Source: Arthrobacter pascens
GTDB taxonomy: Bacteria; Actinomycetota; Actinomycetes; Actinomycetales; Micrococcaceae
Direction of reading: 5' to 3'
Assembly: GCF_030816475.1 (NCBI RefSeq)
Contig: NZ_JAUSXF010000001.1
Span: 2,604,001 to 2,668,000 of the forward strand
DNA: 64,000 nucleotides
This document shows positions 55,177 through 63,371 of this stretch, in pieces. The number at the start of each line of letters is the position of its first letter. Position 1 is the stretch's first letter. Under the pieces are notes generated by a model. It made no database searches, was not told the origin of the DNA, and was given only the letters and a program-made list of their open reading frames with translations. A program made the position numbers and the translations under genes.

Positions 55177-55701
55177 GTGACGGTCATTGGAAATCTTAAG
55201 CCAGCACGTTTGGCCGCTCTTGCGGCCGGCACCGTGCTGGTGCTCGCCGCCTGCAGTCCGGCGGCTCCCGAAGTGACCGGCTCGTCCACGGGTACCTCAT
55301 CGCAGGCTACAAGCCAATCCACCACAGTGTCGGCCAGCCCTTCCGCTTCCCCGGGCACCTCAGCTACCGTCGGGGCGCTGGTCGCCGACTTCCCGCAAAA
55401 GCTCCTGCCGGTGATGCCGGGCGCCACCGTAGTCTCCAGCAGCTTTGACAAAGGGGCGACGCCAGCAACGGTGGCTCTGGTGGCCAGCATCACGTCCCCC
55501 ACTGCCGCCGTCGTCGACTATTACACCAAGCAGCTGGAGGCCCAGGGTTTCAAGGCGGTGCCCGGTGAGGCTGTCGGCTCGGTGGCTTCGAAGGACTTTG
55601 TGCGGGGCGACAACGAGACAGTCAATCTCGCAGTGGTGGAAGCGGCCGGTGTGTCCACGTTCACTGTCGGCGCGAACGTGGCAGCTGAGTCAGCCAAGTG
55701 A
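55177..55701 (+). CDS. Putative secreted lipoprotein
   Basis: 174 aa from the GTG at 55177, with AGGAGG 9 nt upstream; a longer frame from 55120 has no ribosome site. N-terminal signal with lipobox LVLAAC, cysteine C26, then a Ser/Thr-rich spacer (about 28-65) and a globular region (about 70-174) with VVDYYTKQLEAQGFKAV. No known domain recognised. TAAACT at 55131-55136 is a possible -10. It overlaps the following prenyl synthetase by four bases (GTGA), so it may anchor or help an enzyme on the membrane, though this is inference. Confidence 0.85.
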   Translation: MTVIGNLKPARLAALAAGTVLVLAACSPAAPEVTGSSTGTSSQATSQSTTVSASPSASPGTSATVGALVADFPQKLLPVMPGATVVSSSFDKGATPATVALVASITSPTAAVVDYYTKQLEAQGFKAVPGEAVGSVASKDFVRGDNETVNLAVVEAAGVSTFTVGANVAAESAK

Positions 55702-56792
55702 CGGTCGCTGAGCAGCTGCGCCTCGAACAGACGGCATTTGTGGCCGCTGTGGCCGGCGAACTCACCGACTTTCTGGCCACCCGGCAGTCGGTGATGACGG
55801 GCATCTCGCCCGATATCGACCCCATCATGGGTTCCATCTCCAATCTCGTAACGGGCGGCAAGAGGCTCCGTGCGCTGATGTGCTACTGGGGCTGGCGCGG
55901 TGCTGGCGGGGATCCGGGTGCCCAACAGATTGTGACGGCAGGATCAGCGCTCGAGCTTTTCCAGGCCGCGGCCCTGATCCATGACGACATCATTGACCGT
56001 TCAGACACCAGACGCGGCGGCCCCAGCGTGCACCGCCGATTCAGCCAGCTCCACGACGCGCAGGGATGGGCGCTCGACCGTGAACGGTTCGGGCATGCCG
56101 CCGCCATCCTTACAGGGGACTTATGCCTGTCCTTCAGCGAGGAAGCCTTCACCGACATCGGCGAACAGGCAGCTTCCGGGAGCCGGGCACGGCTGATCTT
56201 CAACCTCATGCGGGCCGAAGTGATGGCCGGGCAGTACCTGGACATCCTGGAGGAAGTGGCCGGGCCTGTCCGGGATCGGGCAGGGGCAGTCACCCGTGCC
56301 CAGTCCATCATCAGGTTCAAGTCGGCCAAGTACTCCACCGAGCACCCGCTGGCCCTGGGCGGCGCCCTGGCCGGGGCATCGGACGGGTTGCTCAGGGGTT
56401 ATTCGGCTTTCGCACTGCCACTCGGTGAAGCCTTTCAGCTCCGCGACGACATCCTGGGGGTCTTCGGTGATCCTGTCGCCACCGGAAAACCTGCCGGCGA
56501 TGATCTCCGCGAAGGCAAGAGGACGGTGCTGGTGGCGCTGGCACTGGACCAGGCGTCAGCCGACGAATCCGCATTTATTGACGCCAAACTAGGCAGCCCG
56601 GATCTTGGTGATGAAGACGTGGCTGAAATCCGCCGCATCATCGAGGAGTCAGGCGCCCTGCAGGCGACCGAAGTGCTTATCGGAGAATTCGGCACCGAGG
56701 CATTTGACGCTTTGGAAATGCTGCCGCTGGACGAATTGCCCAAGACAGCGCTTCGCAGACTTGCAGAAGCGACAGTCAGCCGCGCCTCCTGA
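55698..56792 (+). CDS. Polyprenyl (geranylgeranyl-type) diphosphate synthase
   Basis: 364 aa, GTG start overlapping the lipoprotein stop. It condenses isopentenyl diphosphate units on an allylic starter. First Asp-rich motif D96-D-I-I-D100 (HDDIIDRSDTRRGG), second motif RDDILGVFGDP with a third in FQLRDDI; FARM position LELFQAAALIH suggests a medium-chain product such as GGPP. It is the counterpart of idsA2 (Rv2173) and also neighbours the Rv2175c-like gene. Product length cannot be fixed from sequence alone. Confidence 0.93.
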   Translation: MTVAEQLRLEQTAFVAAVAGELTDFLATRQSVMTGISPDIDPIMGSISNLVTGGKRLRALMCYWGWRGAGGDPGAQQIVTAGSALELFQAAALIHDDIIDRSDTRRGGPSVHRRFSQLHDAQGWALDRERFGHAAAILTGDLCLSFSEEAFTDIGEQAASGSRARLIFNLMRAEVMAGQYLDILEEVAGPVRDRAGAVTRAQSIIRFKSAKYSTEHPLALGGALAGASDGLLRGYSAFALPLGEAFQLRDDILGVFGDPVATGKPAGDDLREGKRTVLVALALDQASADESAFIDAKLGSPDLGDEDVAEIRRIIEESGALQATEVLIGEFGTEAFDALEMLPLDELPKTALRRLAEATVSRAS

Positions 56793-56811
56793 TCGAGGCC
56801 ATTATCGGCAA

Positions 56812-57165
56812 TTACCAGGCCAGGGTCTGTGCCCTGCGCCGAATTTCCGTTTTGCGGCCTTCACGCAGCGCATCAATGGGACGCCCCCGCAATGACTCGT
56901 CCGCCGTGAACAGCCAGACAATCAGTTCCTCATCGGAGTAGCCGGCGTCTGCCAGGACCACGATGGTGCCCTTGAGGCTGTCGACAACCTCGCCATCCTG
57001 GATAAAGGCGGCTGGAACGGACCGGATCCGTCGCTCCCCCACGCGTAGGGCGGCCAGGGCACGCTCATCCAGGAGGCCGTGGACTTTCGTAATGGAAACG
57101 TCCAACAACTGTGCCACATCGGGCAAAGGCAACCACTCGCCAACAAGGCTCTCTACATTACTCAC
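56812..57165 (-). CDS. Rv2175c family DNA-binding protein
   Basis: 117 aa, GTG start. A winged-helix-like N-terminal half (WLPLPDVAQLLDVSITKVHGLLDERAL, about 11-40, helix-turn-helix) and a C-terminal VLADAGYSDEELIVWLFTADESLRGRPIDALREGRKTEIRRRAQTLAW. In M. tuberculosis Rv2175c binds DNA and is a substrate of the neighbouring kinase PknL. The same pairing holds here: the PASTA kinase is 1.8 kb away, with the LysM gene between, so phospho-control by that kinase is a fair inference. Confidence 0.93.
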   Translation of the reverse strand: MSNVESLVGEWLPLPDVAQLLDVSITKVHGLLDERALAALRVGERRIRSVPAAFIQDGEVVDSLKGTIVVLADAGYSDEELIVWLFTADESLRGRPIDALREGRKTEIRRRAQTLAW

Positions 57166-57325
57166 GGATCAAGATTGCCATGGCGGGCCCCCCGGAGCCT
57201 AGTCCGTGCAATATCCGGACTGATGGTGAAACCAGGCCCGCTGACAACTATGGGGCGACACTCCAAAAAGGTTCCTCTTGCGGGGAATGCCGGGATTGTT
57301 GTGCTAATTGGAATTTCGTGAGACA

Positions 57326-57388
57326 TTCACATAGATCACATTCGTAACAGCAATAACTTAAGTAACACTAGTATCAGTAATCACATTG
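57326..57388 (+). repeat. Array of seven 9-bp direct repeats before the LysM gene (MtrA-like operator)
   Basis: Seven consecutive 9-mers (57326-57334, 57335-57343, 57344-57352, 57353-57361, 57362-57370, 57371-57379, 57380-57388) share NTMACA: T at position 2 and C at position 5 in all seven. Similar 9-bp direct repeats (GTCACAgcg type) bind the response regulator MtrA in mycobacteria. Confidence 0.7.
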
Positions 57389-57425
57389 CATCGCCGCACG
57401 CGCAGTTGAGAAGAGGATTCCTTCC

Positions 57426-58838
57426 ATGACGACGTCCCGCTCGCCCCAGCCTCCCAGGCCGAGTCTGCCTTTGATCGCTGCTACTACGGCTGCGTTGCCG
57501 GCTGTGGTCCTGTCGTCCCTCGCCCTCGCCCAGCCCGCGACTGCGGAGCCGCTTCCTCGCGCTGTTCCGGCCACCCTCGCCGCTGCAATGCAGGCACAGG
57601 CCTCGGTCTCCACCACTTCCCTCATTCCGGCAGCCTCGGTCTCGACCACGATTCCCGCGGCATTCCGCCCGGCCCAGCAGTCGGCCCCCACTGAATACAC
57701 CATTGCCCGCGGAGACACCATCAGCAGCGTCGCGGCCAAATACGGACTCAACACTTACGAAGTCCTCAAGCTCAACGGCCTCCAGCCCAACACCATCATT
57801 TACCCGGGCCAGAAGATCACCTTGACAGGCTCGGGACCCGCCCCTGCAGCTGCACCGGCAACTCCAGCCCCCGCCGCTCAGGCCGGCTCCGGTGCCAGCT
57901 ACACGGTGAAGGGCGGCGACACACTGTCCGCCATTGCTGCCCGGCACGGGGTGAAGCTTTCGGACGTATTCAGCTGGAACGGCCTGAATATGCGCTCCAT
58001 CATCCACCCGGGCCAGAAAGTCAAGGTCAGCTCCGGCGAAGCCGCCCCCGCCCCTGCCCCGGCTTCCTCAGTTCAGCCTGCGTCGGTTCCGGCCGCCCCG
58101 GCACCGTCGGCACCGGCGGCACCGGCGGCACCGGCCGCTCCTGCCCCGGCCCCCGCAACCGGCGGTTCGTACACCGTCAAGGCAGGCGATACCTTGTCCG
58201 CCATCGCCTCCAGGCACGGTGTCAAGCTTTCGGACATCCTGTCGGCCAACCAGCTCAGCATGACAACTGTCATCTACCCCGGCAACAAACTGGTCATCCC
58301 CGGAGCTTCGGTACAGCCTGCCTCAAGCCAGCCGGCCGCCAGCGTCACCCCGCTCGTACCAAGTTCCTTCCTCGGTTTCAGCTATCCGGCAGCCGTAGTC
58401 AGCTCGGCGAACGAGAACAAGGCCTTGCTTAATGCGTCCCCGGTTCCGTCCAGGGACGAGATGCGGAACATCGTTTCGGACACCGCCCGCCAGATGGGCG
58501 TTGAGCCGTCCCTTGCCTTGGCGTTCGCCTATCAGGAATCAGGGTTCAACCAGCGGGCGGTGTCTCCCGCGAACGCCATCGGAGCCATGCAGGTGATCCC
58601 GGCATCCGGCCAGTGGGCCTCGGACCTGGTGGGCCGCAACCTCAACCTGCTTGATCCCTATGACAATGCGACCGCAGGGGTGGCCATCATCCGCCAGCTG
58701 ATTGCCACGAGCAAGGACCTGGACAACGCGATCGCCGGTTACTACCAGGGCCAGTACTCCGTGAGCAAGAACGGAATGTACGACGATACAAAGGAATACG
58801 TGGCAGCCATCAAGGCCCACCAGGAAAACTTCCCCTGA
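57426..58838 (+). CDS. Secreted LysM-repeat lytic transglycosylase
   Basis: 470 aa. Signal peptide with cleavage near residue 41 (ATAEP). Three LysM domains for peptidoglycan binding (about 88-132, 157-202 and 247-290), each with YT(V/I)xxGDTxSxIA, joined by Ala/Pro linkers. The C-terminal SLT domain (about 345-465) has catalytic glutamate about E370 in YQESGFN, then AIGAMQVIP and YYQGQYSV. It cleaves glycan strands in the wall, perhaps with resuscitation or daughter-cell separation roles. The start has AGAAGAGGA 7-9 nt upstream. The promoter region carries the seven-unit repeat. In M. tuberculosis no such gene lies between Rv2175c and pknL. Confidence 0.92.
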   Translation: MTTSRSPQPPRPSLPLIAATTAALPAVVLSSLALAQPATAEPLPRAVPATLAAAMQAQASVSTTSLIPAASVSTTIPAAFRPAQQSAPTEYTIARGDTISSVAAKYGLNTYEVLKLNGLQPNTIIYPGQKITLTGSGPAPAAAPATPAPAAQAGSGASYTVKGGDTLSAIAARHGVKLSDVFSWNGLNMRSIIHPGQKVKVSSGEAAPAPAPASSVQPASVPAAPAPSAPAAPAAPAAPAPAPATGGSYTVKAGDTLSAIASRHGVKLSDILSANQLSMTTVIYPGNKLVIPGASVQPASSQPAASVTPLVPSSFLGFSYPAAVVSSANENKALLNASPVPSRDEMRNIVSDTARQMGVEPSLALAFAYQESGFNQRAVSPANAIGAMQVIPASGQWASDLVGRNLNLLDPYDNATAGVAIIRQLIATSKDLDNAIAGYYQGQYSVSKNGMYDDTKEYVAAIKAHQENFP

Positions 58839-58886
58839 GCCATCCCAAACAAGCCTCCGCCCCCGAGTGGCGTGCGGCCGGGATAA

Positions 58887-58928
58887 CGAAACGGGTCTGG
58901 ATCACATGGGTGATTCGGACCCGTTTCG
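58887..58928 (+). terminator. Long two-part hairpin after the LysM gene
   Basis: Outer perfect 11-bp stem 58887-58897 with 58918-58928; inner pairing ATCAC with GTGAT. No T-run. It ends 10 bp before the next -10 hexamer. Confidence 0.7.
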
Positions 58929-58949
58929 CTGCGGCATTAGGATCGTAGG

Positions 58950-61022
58950 GTGCAGGAACATGTGTCTGACCGACTAGTCGGGACGCTGGTGGATGACCGC
59001 TACGCCGTCCGGTCCAGACTGGCGCGCGGCGGCATGTCCACTGTGTACCTTGCCACCGACCAACGGCTGGAACGCGATGTTGCCCTCAAGGTGCTGCATC
59101 CCCATCTGGCTACTGACGACACCTTCCTTGACAGGCTTGGACGCGAAGCCAAGTCGGCGGCCAGGCTCTCCCATCCCCACGTTGTTGGCGTGCTGGATCA
59201 AGGCAACGACGGCCAGACGGCGTACCTGGTCATGGAATACATCAAGGGGCACACCCTCAGGGACGTCATCAATGCCAAAGGTGCCCTGCCCCCCAGGCTT
59301 GCCCTTGCACTCATTGACCCCGTGGTGGAGGGGCTTGGAGCCGCGCATGCTGCCGGGCTGATCCACCGCGACGTCAAGCCGGAGAACGTCCTGATTGCCG
59401 ACGACGGCCGCATCAAGGTCGGCGACTTCGGCCTGGCCCGTGCCGTCACTACTTCCACCAGCACCGGTGCGCTCATCGGTACCGTGGCCTATCTCTCCCC
59501 CGAGCTCGTGCTGGGGAAGCAGGCTGATGCCCGCAGCGACATCTACTCGGTCGGGATCATGCTGTACGAGATGATCACCGGCCAGCAGCCGTTCGACGGC
59601 GATGTCCCCATCCAGGTTGCCTATCAGCACGTCAACGGCACCGTCGGTCTGCCCTCCGCCCTCGTGCCCGGGCTGGCGGCGGAGGTGGACGAGCTGGTCC
59701 AATGGTGCACCTCCAACGATCCCGAGAACCGGCCGGTGGACGGTAACGCCCTGCTTCAGGAGTTGCGCCATATCCGCACCAACCTCACTGACTCCGAGCT
59801 GGATCTTCGGCCACCGGCGGCCTTGGCGGCAGGCGCGCAGAACCCCACAGAAGTAATTGCACGCACCAGCAATCCCACCGCCGTCATGTCGCCCTTCGCC
59901 CAACCCCGGCAGCAGCCGGTGGCCGGGATGCAGTCCCCGCCCGCCGGGCAGCCGACGTCGTTCCTTCCCGGTCCTGACTATCCCGGGGCGCAGCAGGGTT
60001 CGGGCTATGACGGATACATTCCGCCCACGCCGGCGCCTCTGAGTAAGCGTGCCCGGCGCAAAGCCGACCTGGAAGATGAGAGAGCCAGGTCCAGGGCGGC
60101 CGCGACCCCCGTGCGGAGCCTCCGGGAAGGCAACCCGCGCCGCCGCGGTGTGCTCTGGGTGGTGATTCTCATCATCGCCGTCCTCCTCGCCACGGGGGCC
60201 GGCTGGTTCTTCGGCATGGGCCCGGGATCACCCGCAACGGTTCCCGCTGTCGCCAACAAGACTGTGGCCCAGGCCCAGCAGCTGCTTGCTGAGGCGGGCT
60301 TCCAGTCCCGGACCAGCGATGTTTTCGACGACGTCGTCCCGTCCGGGCTCGTCGTCGGTTCCCAACCGGAAGCCGGGACCGAAATCAGGAAATTCCAACC
60401 CGTGGCATTGCTTGTCTCCAAGGGACCTGAACTGTTTGGCCTGCCCGAACTGACGGGCAAGACACTGGATCAAGCCAAGGACGCACTCAACAAGGCCGAA
60501 ATGGCGCTGGGAAAAATCACCGAAAAGTTCGATGAGGTGGCGGCAGCCGGCGTTGTGCTGGCCCAGGATCCCGCATCCGGAACGCCTTCAAGGCACGGAA
60601 CGCCGGTGAACCTCACCGTCTCCAAGGGACCGCAGCCGATCCCCGTTCCCTCGGTCGTCGGCCAGGGGCAGGACGACGCCGTACAGGCTATCGAAGCGGC
60701 CGGGCTCAAAGCGGTCATCGCGCCGGACAGAGTGAATGACAAGAAGATCCCCAAGGGGGCAGTGGCCAGCCAGTCGCCGGCATCCGGGACGCTGACCAAG
60801 GGCGGCACGGTGACCCTGACGGTATCGGACGGCCCCAAGCTCGTGAATGTTCCCAGCTACATCGGCAAGCAGGCCTCCGACGCCCGCAAAGCACTCGAGA
60901 AGCTCGGATTCGAAGTCAAGGTGAACAACATTCTGGGTGGCTTCTTCGGGACTGTCCGGGACCAGGATCCCGTCAACACAGCCGTACCCGAAGGCTCAGT
61001 CATCACCCTGACAGTGGTGTAG
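58950..61022 (+). CDS. Stk1/PknL-type Ser/Thr kinase with four PASTA domains
   Basis: 690 aa, GTG start. Kinase domain about 16-285 with glycine loop LARGGMSTVYLA, K47, H139-R-D141 in HRDVKPENVL and D159-F-G161, all intact. A proline-rich linker, one membrane helix (about 398-420), then four extracellular PASTA repeats (about 429-495, 496-563, 564-629, 630-690), which bind lipid II or muropeptides. It is at the place of pknL (Rv2176), which lacks PASTA domains. TAGGAT at 58938-58943 ends 6 nt before the GTG and no ribosome site precedes it, so the message is probably leaderless. It senses wall material and may phosphorylate divisome or Rv2175c-like proteins. Confidence 0.96.
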   Translation: MQEHVSDRLVGTLVDDRYAVRSRLARGGMSTVYLATDQRLERDVALKVLHPHLATDDTFLDRLGREAKSAARLSHPHVVGVLDQGNDGQTAYLVMEYIKGHTLRDVINAKGALPPRLALALIDPVVEGLGAAHAAGLIHRDVKPENVLIADDGRIKVGDFGLARAVTTSTSTGALIGTVAYLSPELVLGKQADARSDIYSVGIMLYEMITGQQPFDGDVPIQVAYQHVNGTVGLPSALVPGLAAEVDELVQWCTSNDPENRPVDGNALLQELRHIRTNLTDSELDLRPPAALAAGAQNPTEVIARTSNPTAVMSPFAQPRQQPVAGMQSPPAGQPTSFLPGPDYPGAQQGSGYDGYIPPTPAPLSKRARRKADLEDERARSRAAATPVRSLREGNPRRRGVLWVVILIIAVLLATGAGWFFGMGPGSPATVPAVANKTVAQAQQLLAEAGFQSRTSDVFDDVVPSGLVVGSQPEAGTEIRKFQPVALLVSKGPELFGLPELTGKTLDQAKDALNKAEMALGKITEKFDEVAAAGVVLAQDPASGTPSRHGTPVNLTVSKGPQPIPVPSVVGQGQDDAVQAIEAAGLKAVIAPDRVNDKKIPKGAVASQSPASGTLTKGGTVTLTVSDGPKLVNVPSYIGKQASDARKALEKLGFEVKVNNILGGFFGTVRDQDPVNTAVPEGSVITLTVV

Positions 61023-61038
61023 CCGGTTCTCAACCGGC
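61022..61038. terminator. Short hairpin between convergent kinase and aroG genes
   Basis: Perfect 7-bp stem (61022-61028 with 61032-61038), 3-nt loop, followed by a second weak inverted repeat. Lacks a clear T-run. Confidence 0.4.
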
Positions 61039-61065
61039 CACACCACCGGGACGGTTTGGTGTAGC

Positions 61066-62457
61066 TCAGTTCTTGGCGAGGGCTCCAGCCACCAGGAAAG
61101 CCATTTCAAGCGACTGCATATGGTTCAGCCGCGGGTCGCAGACCGACTCATAGCGGTCCAGGAACGCCTCCTGGTCCACGGGGTCCGCACCGCCGAGGCA
61201 CTCGGCGACGTCGTCGCCGGTCATTTCGACGTGCAGGCCGCCAGGCACCGTTCCCAAGGCGTGGTGCACTTCGAAGAACCCGCGCACCTCGTCAATCACG
61301 TCGTCGAAATTCCGGGTCTTGTAGCCGTTGGGTGAGGTGACGGTGTTGCCGTGCATCGGATCCGTCACCCAGAGAACCTGCGCCCCGGAGGCGGTAACCT
61401 TCTCCACCACCGCGGGCAGCTTCTCGCGGATGTTTCCGGCGCCCATGCGGGTGATAAACGTGAGGCGGCCGGGTTCACGTTCCGGATCCAGCTTGTCGAT
61501 CAGGCGCAGTGCGTCGTCGCCGGTAGTAGAAGGGCCGAGCTTGACGCCGATGGGGTTGCGGACCCTCGAGAGGAAATCGACGTGGGCGTCGTCAAGCCCT
61601 CTGGTCCGCTCCCCGATCCAGAGGAAGTGCGCCGAGGTGTCATAGGGGAACCCGGTGCGGGAATCGATCCGGGTCAGCGCCCGCTCGTAGTCCAGCAGCA
61701 GAGCCTCATGGCTGGCGAAGAACTCCACGCGCTTGAGGGCCTCGAAGTCCGCACCGCAGGACGCCATGAACTGGATTGCCCTGTCGATGTCACGGGCAAG
61801 GGACTCGTAACGGGCGTGGGCCGGGTTCTCGGTGAAGCCCTTGTTCCAGTGGTGCACGAGGCGAAGGTCGGCAAAGCCGCCCTGCGTGAACGCCCTGATC
61901 AGGTTCAGGGTCGAAGCCGAGGTGTGGTACGCCTTGAGCATCCGGGCGGCATCGTGGCCTCGGGATTCGGGCGTGAAGTCGTAGCCGTTGACAATGTCGC
62001 CACGGTAGGCCGGAAGGGTCACGCCGTCGCGGGTCTCATCGTTGGAGGACCGCGGCTTGGCAAACTGGCCGGCCATCCGGCCCATCTTGATGACGGGCAT
62101 CGCCGCACCGTAGGTGAGCACGACCGCCATCTGCAGGATGGTCTTGACGCGCGCACTGATTTTGTCCGCGGTCGCGGCATCGAACGTCTCCGCGCAGTCA
62201 CCGCCCTGCAGCAGGAAAGCTTTGCCCTGTGCAGCAGCGGCCAGCCGCTCACGCAGGATGTCTACCTCACCGGCAAAAACCAGCGGCGGGAGGATGGACA
62301 GTTCCTTGACCGAAGCGTCGAACACATCCTTGTCCTGCCAGCTGGGCTGCTGGGAAACAGGAAGGTCCCTCCAGTCGTCAAGGCCTGGATAGTTGGCGGC
62401 TCCGCTCTGGGCCGTGCTGGACAGCGAGAAGGCGGGTCTTGCAGATAGCTCAGTCAC
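61066..62457 (-). CDS. aroG: Class II 3-deoxy-7-phosphoheptulonate (DAHP) synthase
   Basis: 463 aa, GTG start. It condenses phosphoenolpyruvate and erythrose 4-phosphate, opening the shikimate pathway. Class II (plant-like) signatures: WRDLPVSQQPSWQDK, LLQGGDCAE, KMGRMAGQFAKPRS, GDIVNGYDF, HFLWIGERTR and VTDPMHGNTV. Metal-binding cysteine lies in the GGDCAE motif. TAGTCT (complement 62464-62469) ends 6 nt before the start. Same position as aroG (Rv2178c) next to pknL. Regulated allosterically in mycobacteria; not testable here. Confidence 0.97.
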   Translation of the reverse strand: MTELSARPAFSLSSTAQSGAANYPGLDDWRDLPVSQQPSWQDKDVFDASVKELSILPPLVFAGEVDILRERLAAAAQGKAFLLQGGDCAETFDAATADKISARVKTILQMAVVLTYGAAMPVIKMGRMAGQFAKPRSSNDETRDGVTLPAYRGDIVNGYDFTPESRGHDAARMLKAYHTSASTLNLIRAFTQGGFADLRLVHHWNKGFTENPAHARYESLARDIDRAIQFMASCGADFEALKRVEFFASHEALLLDYERALTRIDSRTGFPYDTSAHFLWIGERTRGLDDAHVDFLSRVRNPIGVKLGPSTTGDDALRLIDKLDPEREPGRLTFITRMGAGNIREKLPAVVEKVTASGAQVLWVTDPMHGNTVTSPNGYKTRNFDDVIDEVRGFFEVHHALGTVPGGLHVEMTGDDVAECLGGADPVDQEAFLDRYESVCDPRLNHMQSLEMAFLVAGALAKN

Positions 62458-62528
62458 CCTCTAAGACTAATGGGCCTCAGGGGCAACGGGACACCTCGCC
62501 GTCACGCGTCAGGAGAGGACCGTCACAG

Positions 62529-63260
62529 TCATCCGGTGGCGGAGGCCCCGCCTTCGCCGCCGCTTTCCGGCTCCGGCTGCTTTCCCGCGAGCCGGAGTTT
62601 CACCACCGCAGCATATTCGTCCACGTATTCCTGGCCGGAAAGACGCATGAGCTCGAACATAATCTCGTCGGTTACTTTGCGTTGCACCAGCCGGTCCTCG
62701 GCTTCTCCGTAGTACCTGCTGAAATCCAGCGGCTCCCCGAAAATCATGCCGATCCGGCGGATGTTAGGCAGCCTCTTTCCGATCGGCTGGACCTTGTCCG
62801 TCCCGATCATCGCCACAGGAATGACAGGCACACCCGCCTCCAGCGCGAGCCGGGCGACTCCCACTTTGCCCCGGTAGAGGCGCCCGTCGGGGCTTCGGGT
62901 CCCTTCGGGGTAGATCCCCAGCAGTCCGCCGCCCCGGAGGACCTCCATGCCCGCATCGAGTGAAGCTGCCGAGGCTGCCCCGCCGGACCTGTCCATGGGC
63001 AGCTGGTTCGTCAGGCGGAAAAAGAGTGCCGTGAGGCGTCCTTTGAGCCCGGTGCCCGTGAAGTACTCGGCTTTGGCCAGGAATACGACGGGCCTGGACA
63101 CCATCAACGGCATGAAAATTGAATCCGAAAATGACAGATGGTTGGAGGCGATAATCGCCGGGCCCTCCGCCGGCACATTGTCCAGGCCTTTAACCCAAGG
63201 ACGGAAAAGAAGCCCCAAAACCGGACCCAGGAAGATCCTTTTCATGACCCAATAGAACAC
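62529..63260 (-). CDS. 1-acylglycerol-3-phosphate O-acyltransferase (PlsC family)
   Basis: 243 aa from the GTG at 63260 with GAGAGG 8 nt upstream; the open frame extends to 63506 without family similarity. It acylates lysophosphatidate to phosphatidate. Motifs: NHLSFSD (HX4D), the substrate block LLGIYPEGTRSPDG and VPVIPVAMIGTDKVQP. A short hydrophobic N-terminus (FLGPVLGLLF) may bind membrane. C-terminal tail acidic and Gly-rich. Syntenic with the acyltransferase Rv2182c beside the DAHP synthase. Confidence 0.93.
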   Translation of the reverse strand: MFYWVMKRIFLGPVLGLLFRPWVKGLDNVPAEGPAIIASNHLSFSDSIFMPLMVSRPVVFLAKAEYFTGTGLKGRLTALFFRLTNQLPMDRSGGAASAASLDAGMEVLRGGGLLGIYPEGTRSPDGRLYRGKVGVARLALEAGVPVIPVAMIGTDKVQPIGKRLPNIRRIGMIFGEPLDFSRYYGEAEDRLVQRKVTDEIMFELMRLSGQEYVDEYAAVVKLRLAGKQPEPESGGEGGASATG

Positions 63261-63371
63261 GTGACGAACCTCTCCCCAAGACGCCTGACGGGCCCTGCGT
63301 CGGGCCTGACCAGCACTCCAGTGCAACCCTACTCTAGTGAGATTTGCCCCGAACAGTGACACGATGGTGTC

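Noticed and set aside
57319-57331. CRP/GlxR site GTGA-N5-TCAC in the LysM promoter
   Set aside because: The spacer is five bases; the consensus needs six. The bases are better explained by the 9-bp repeat phase.
57166-57425. ydaO-type (c-di-AMP) riboswitch before the LysM gene, as seen before rpfA in other actinobacteria
   Set aside because: The conserved ydaO core and pairing are absent; the region is AT-rich with direct repeats instead.
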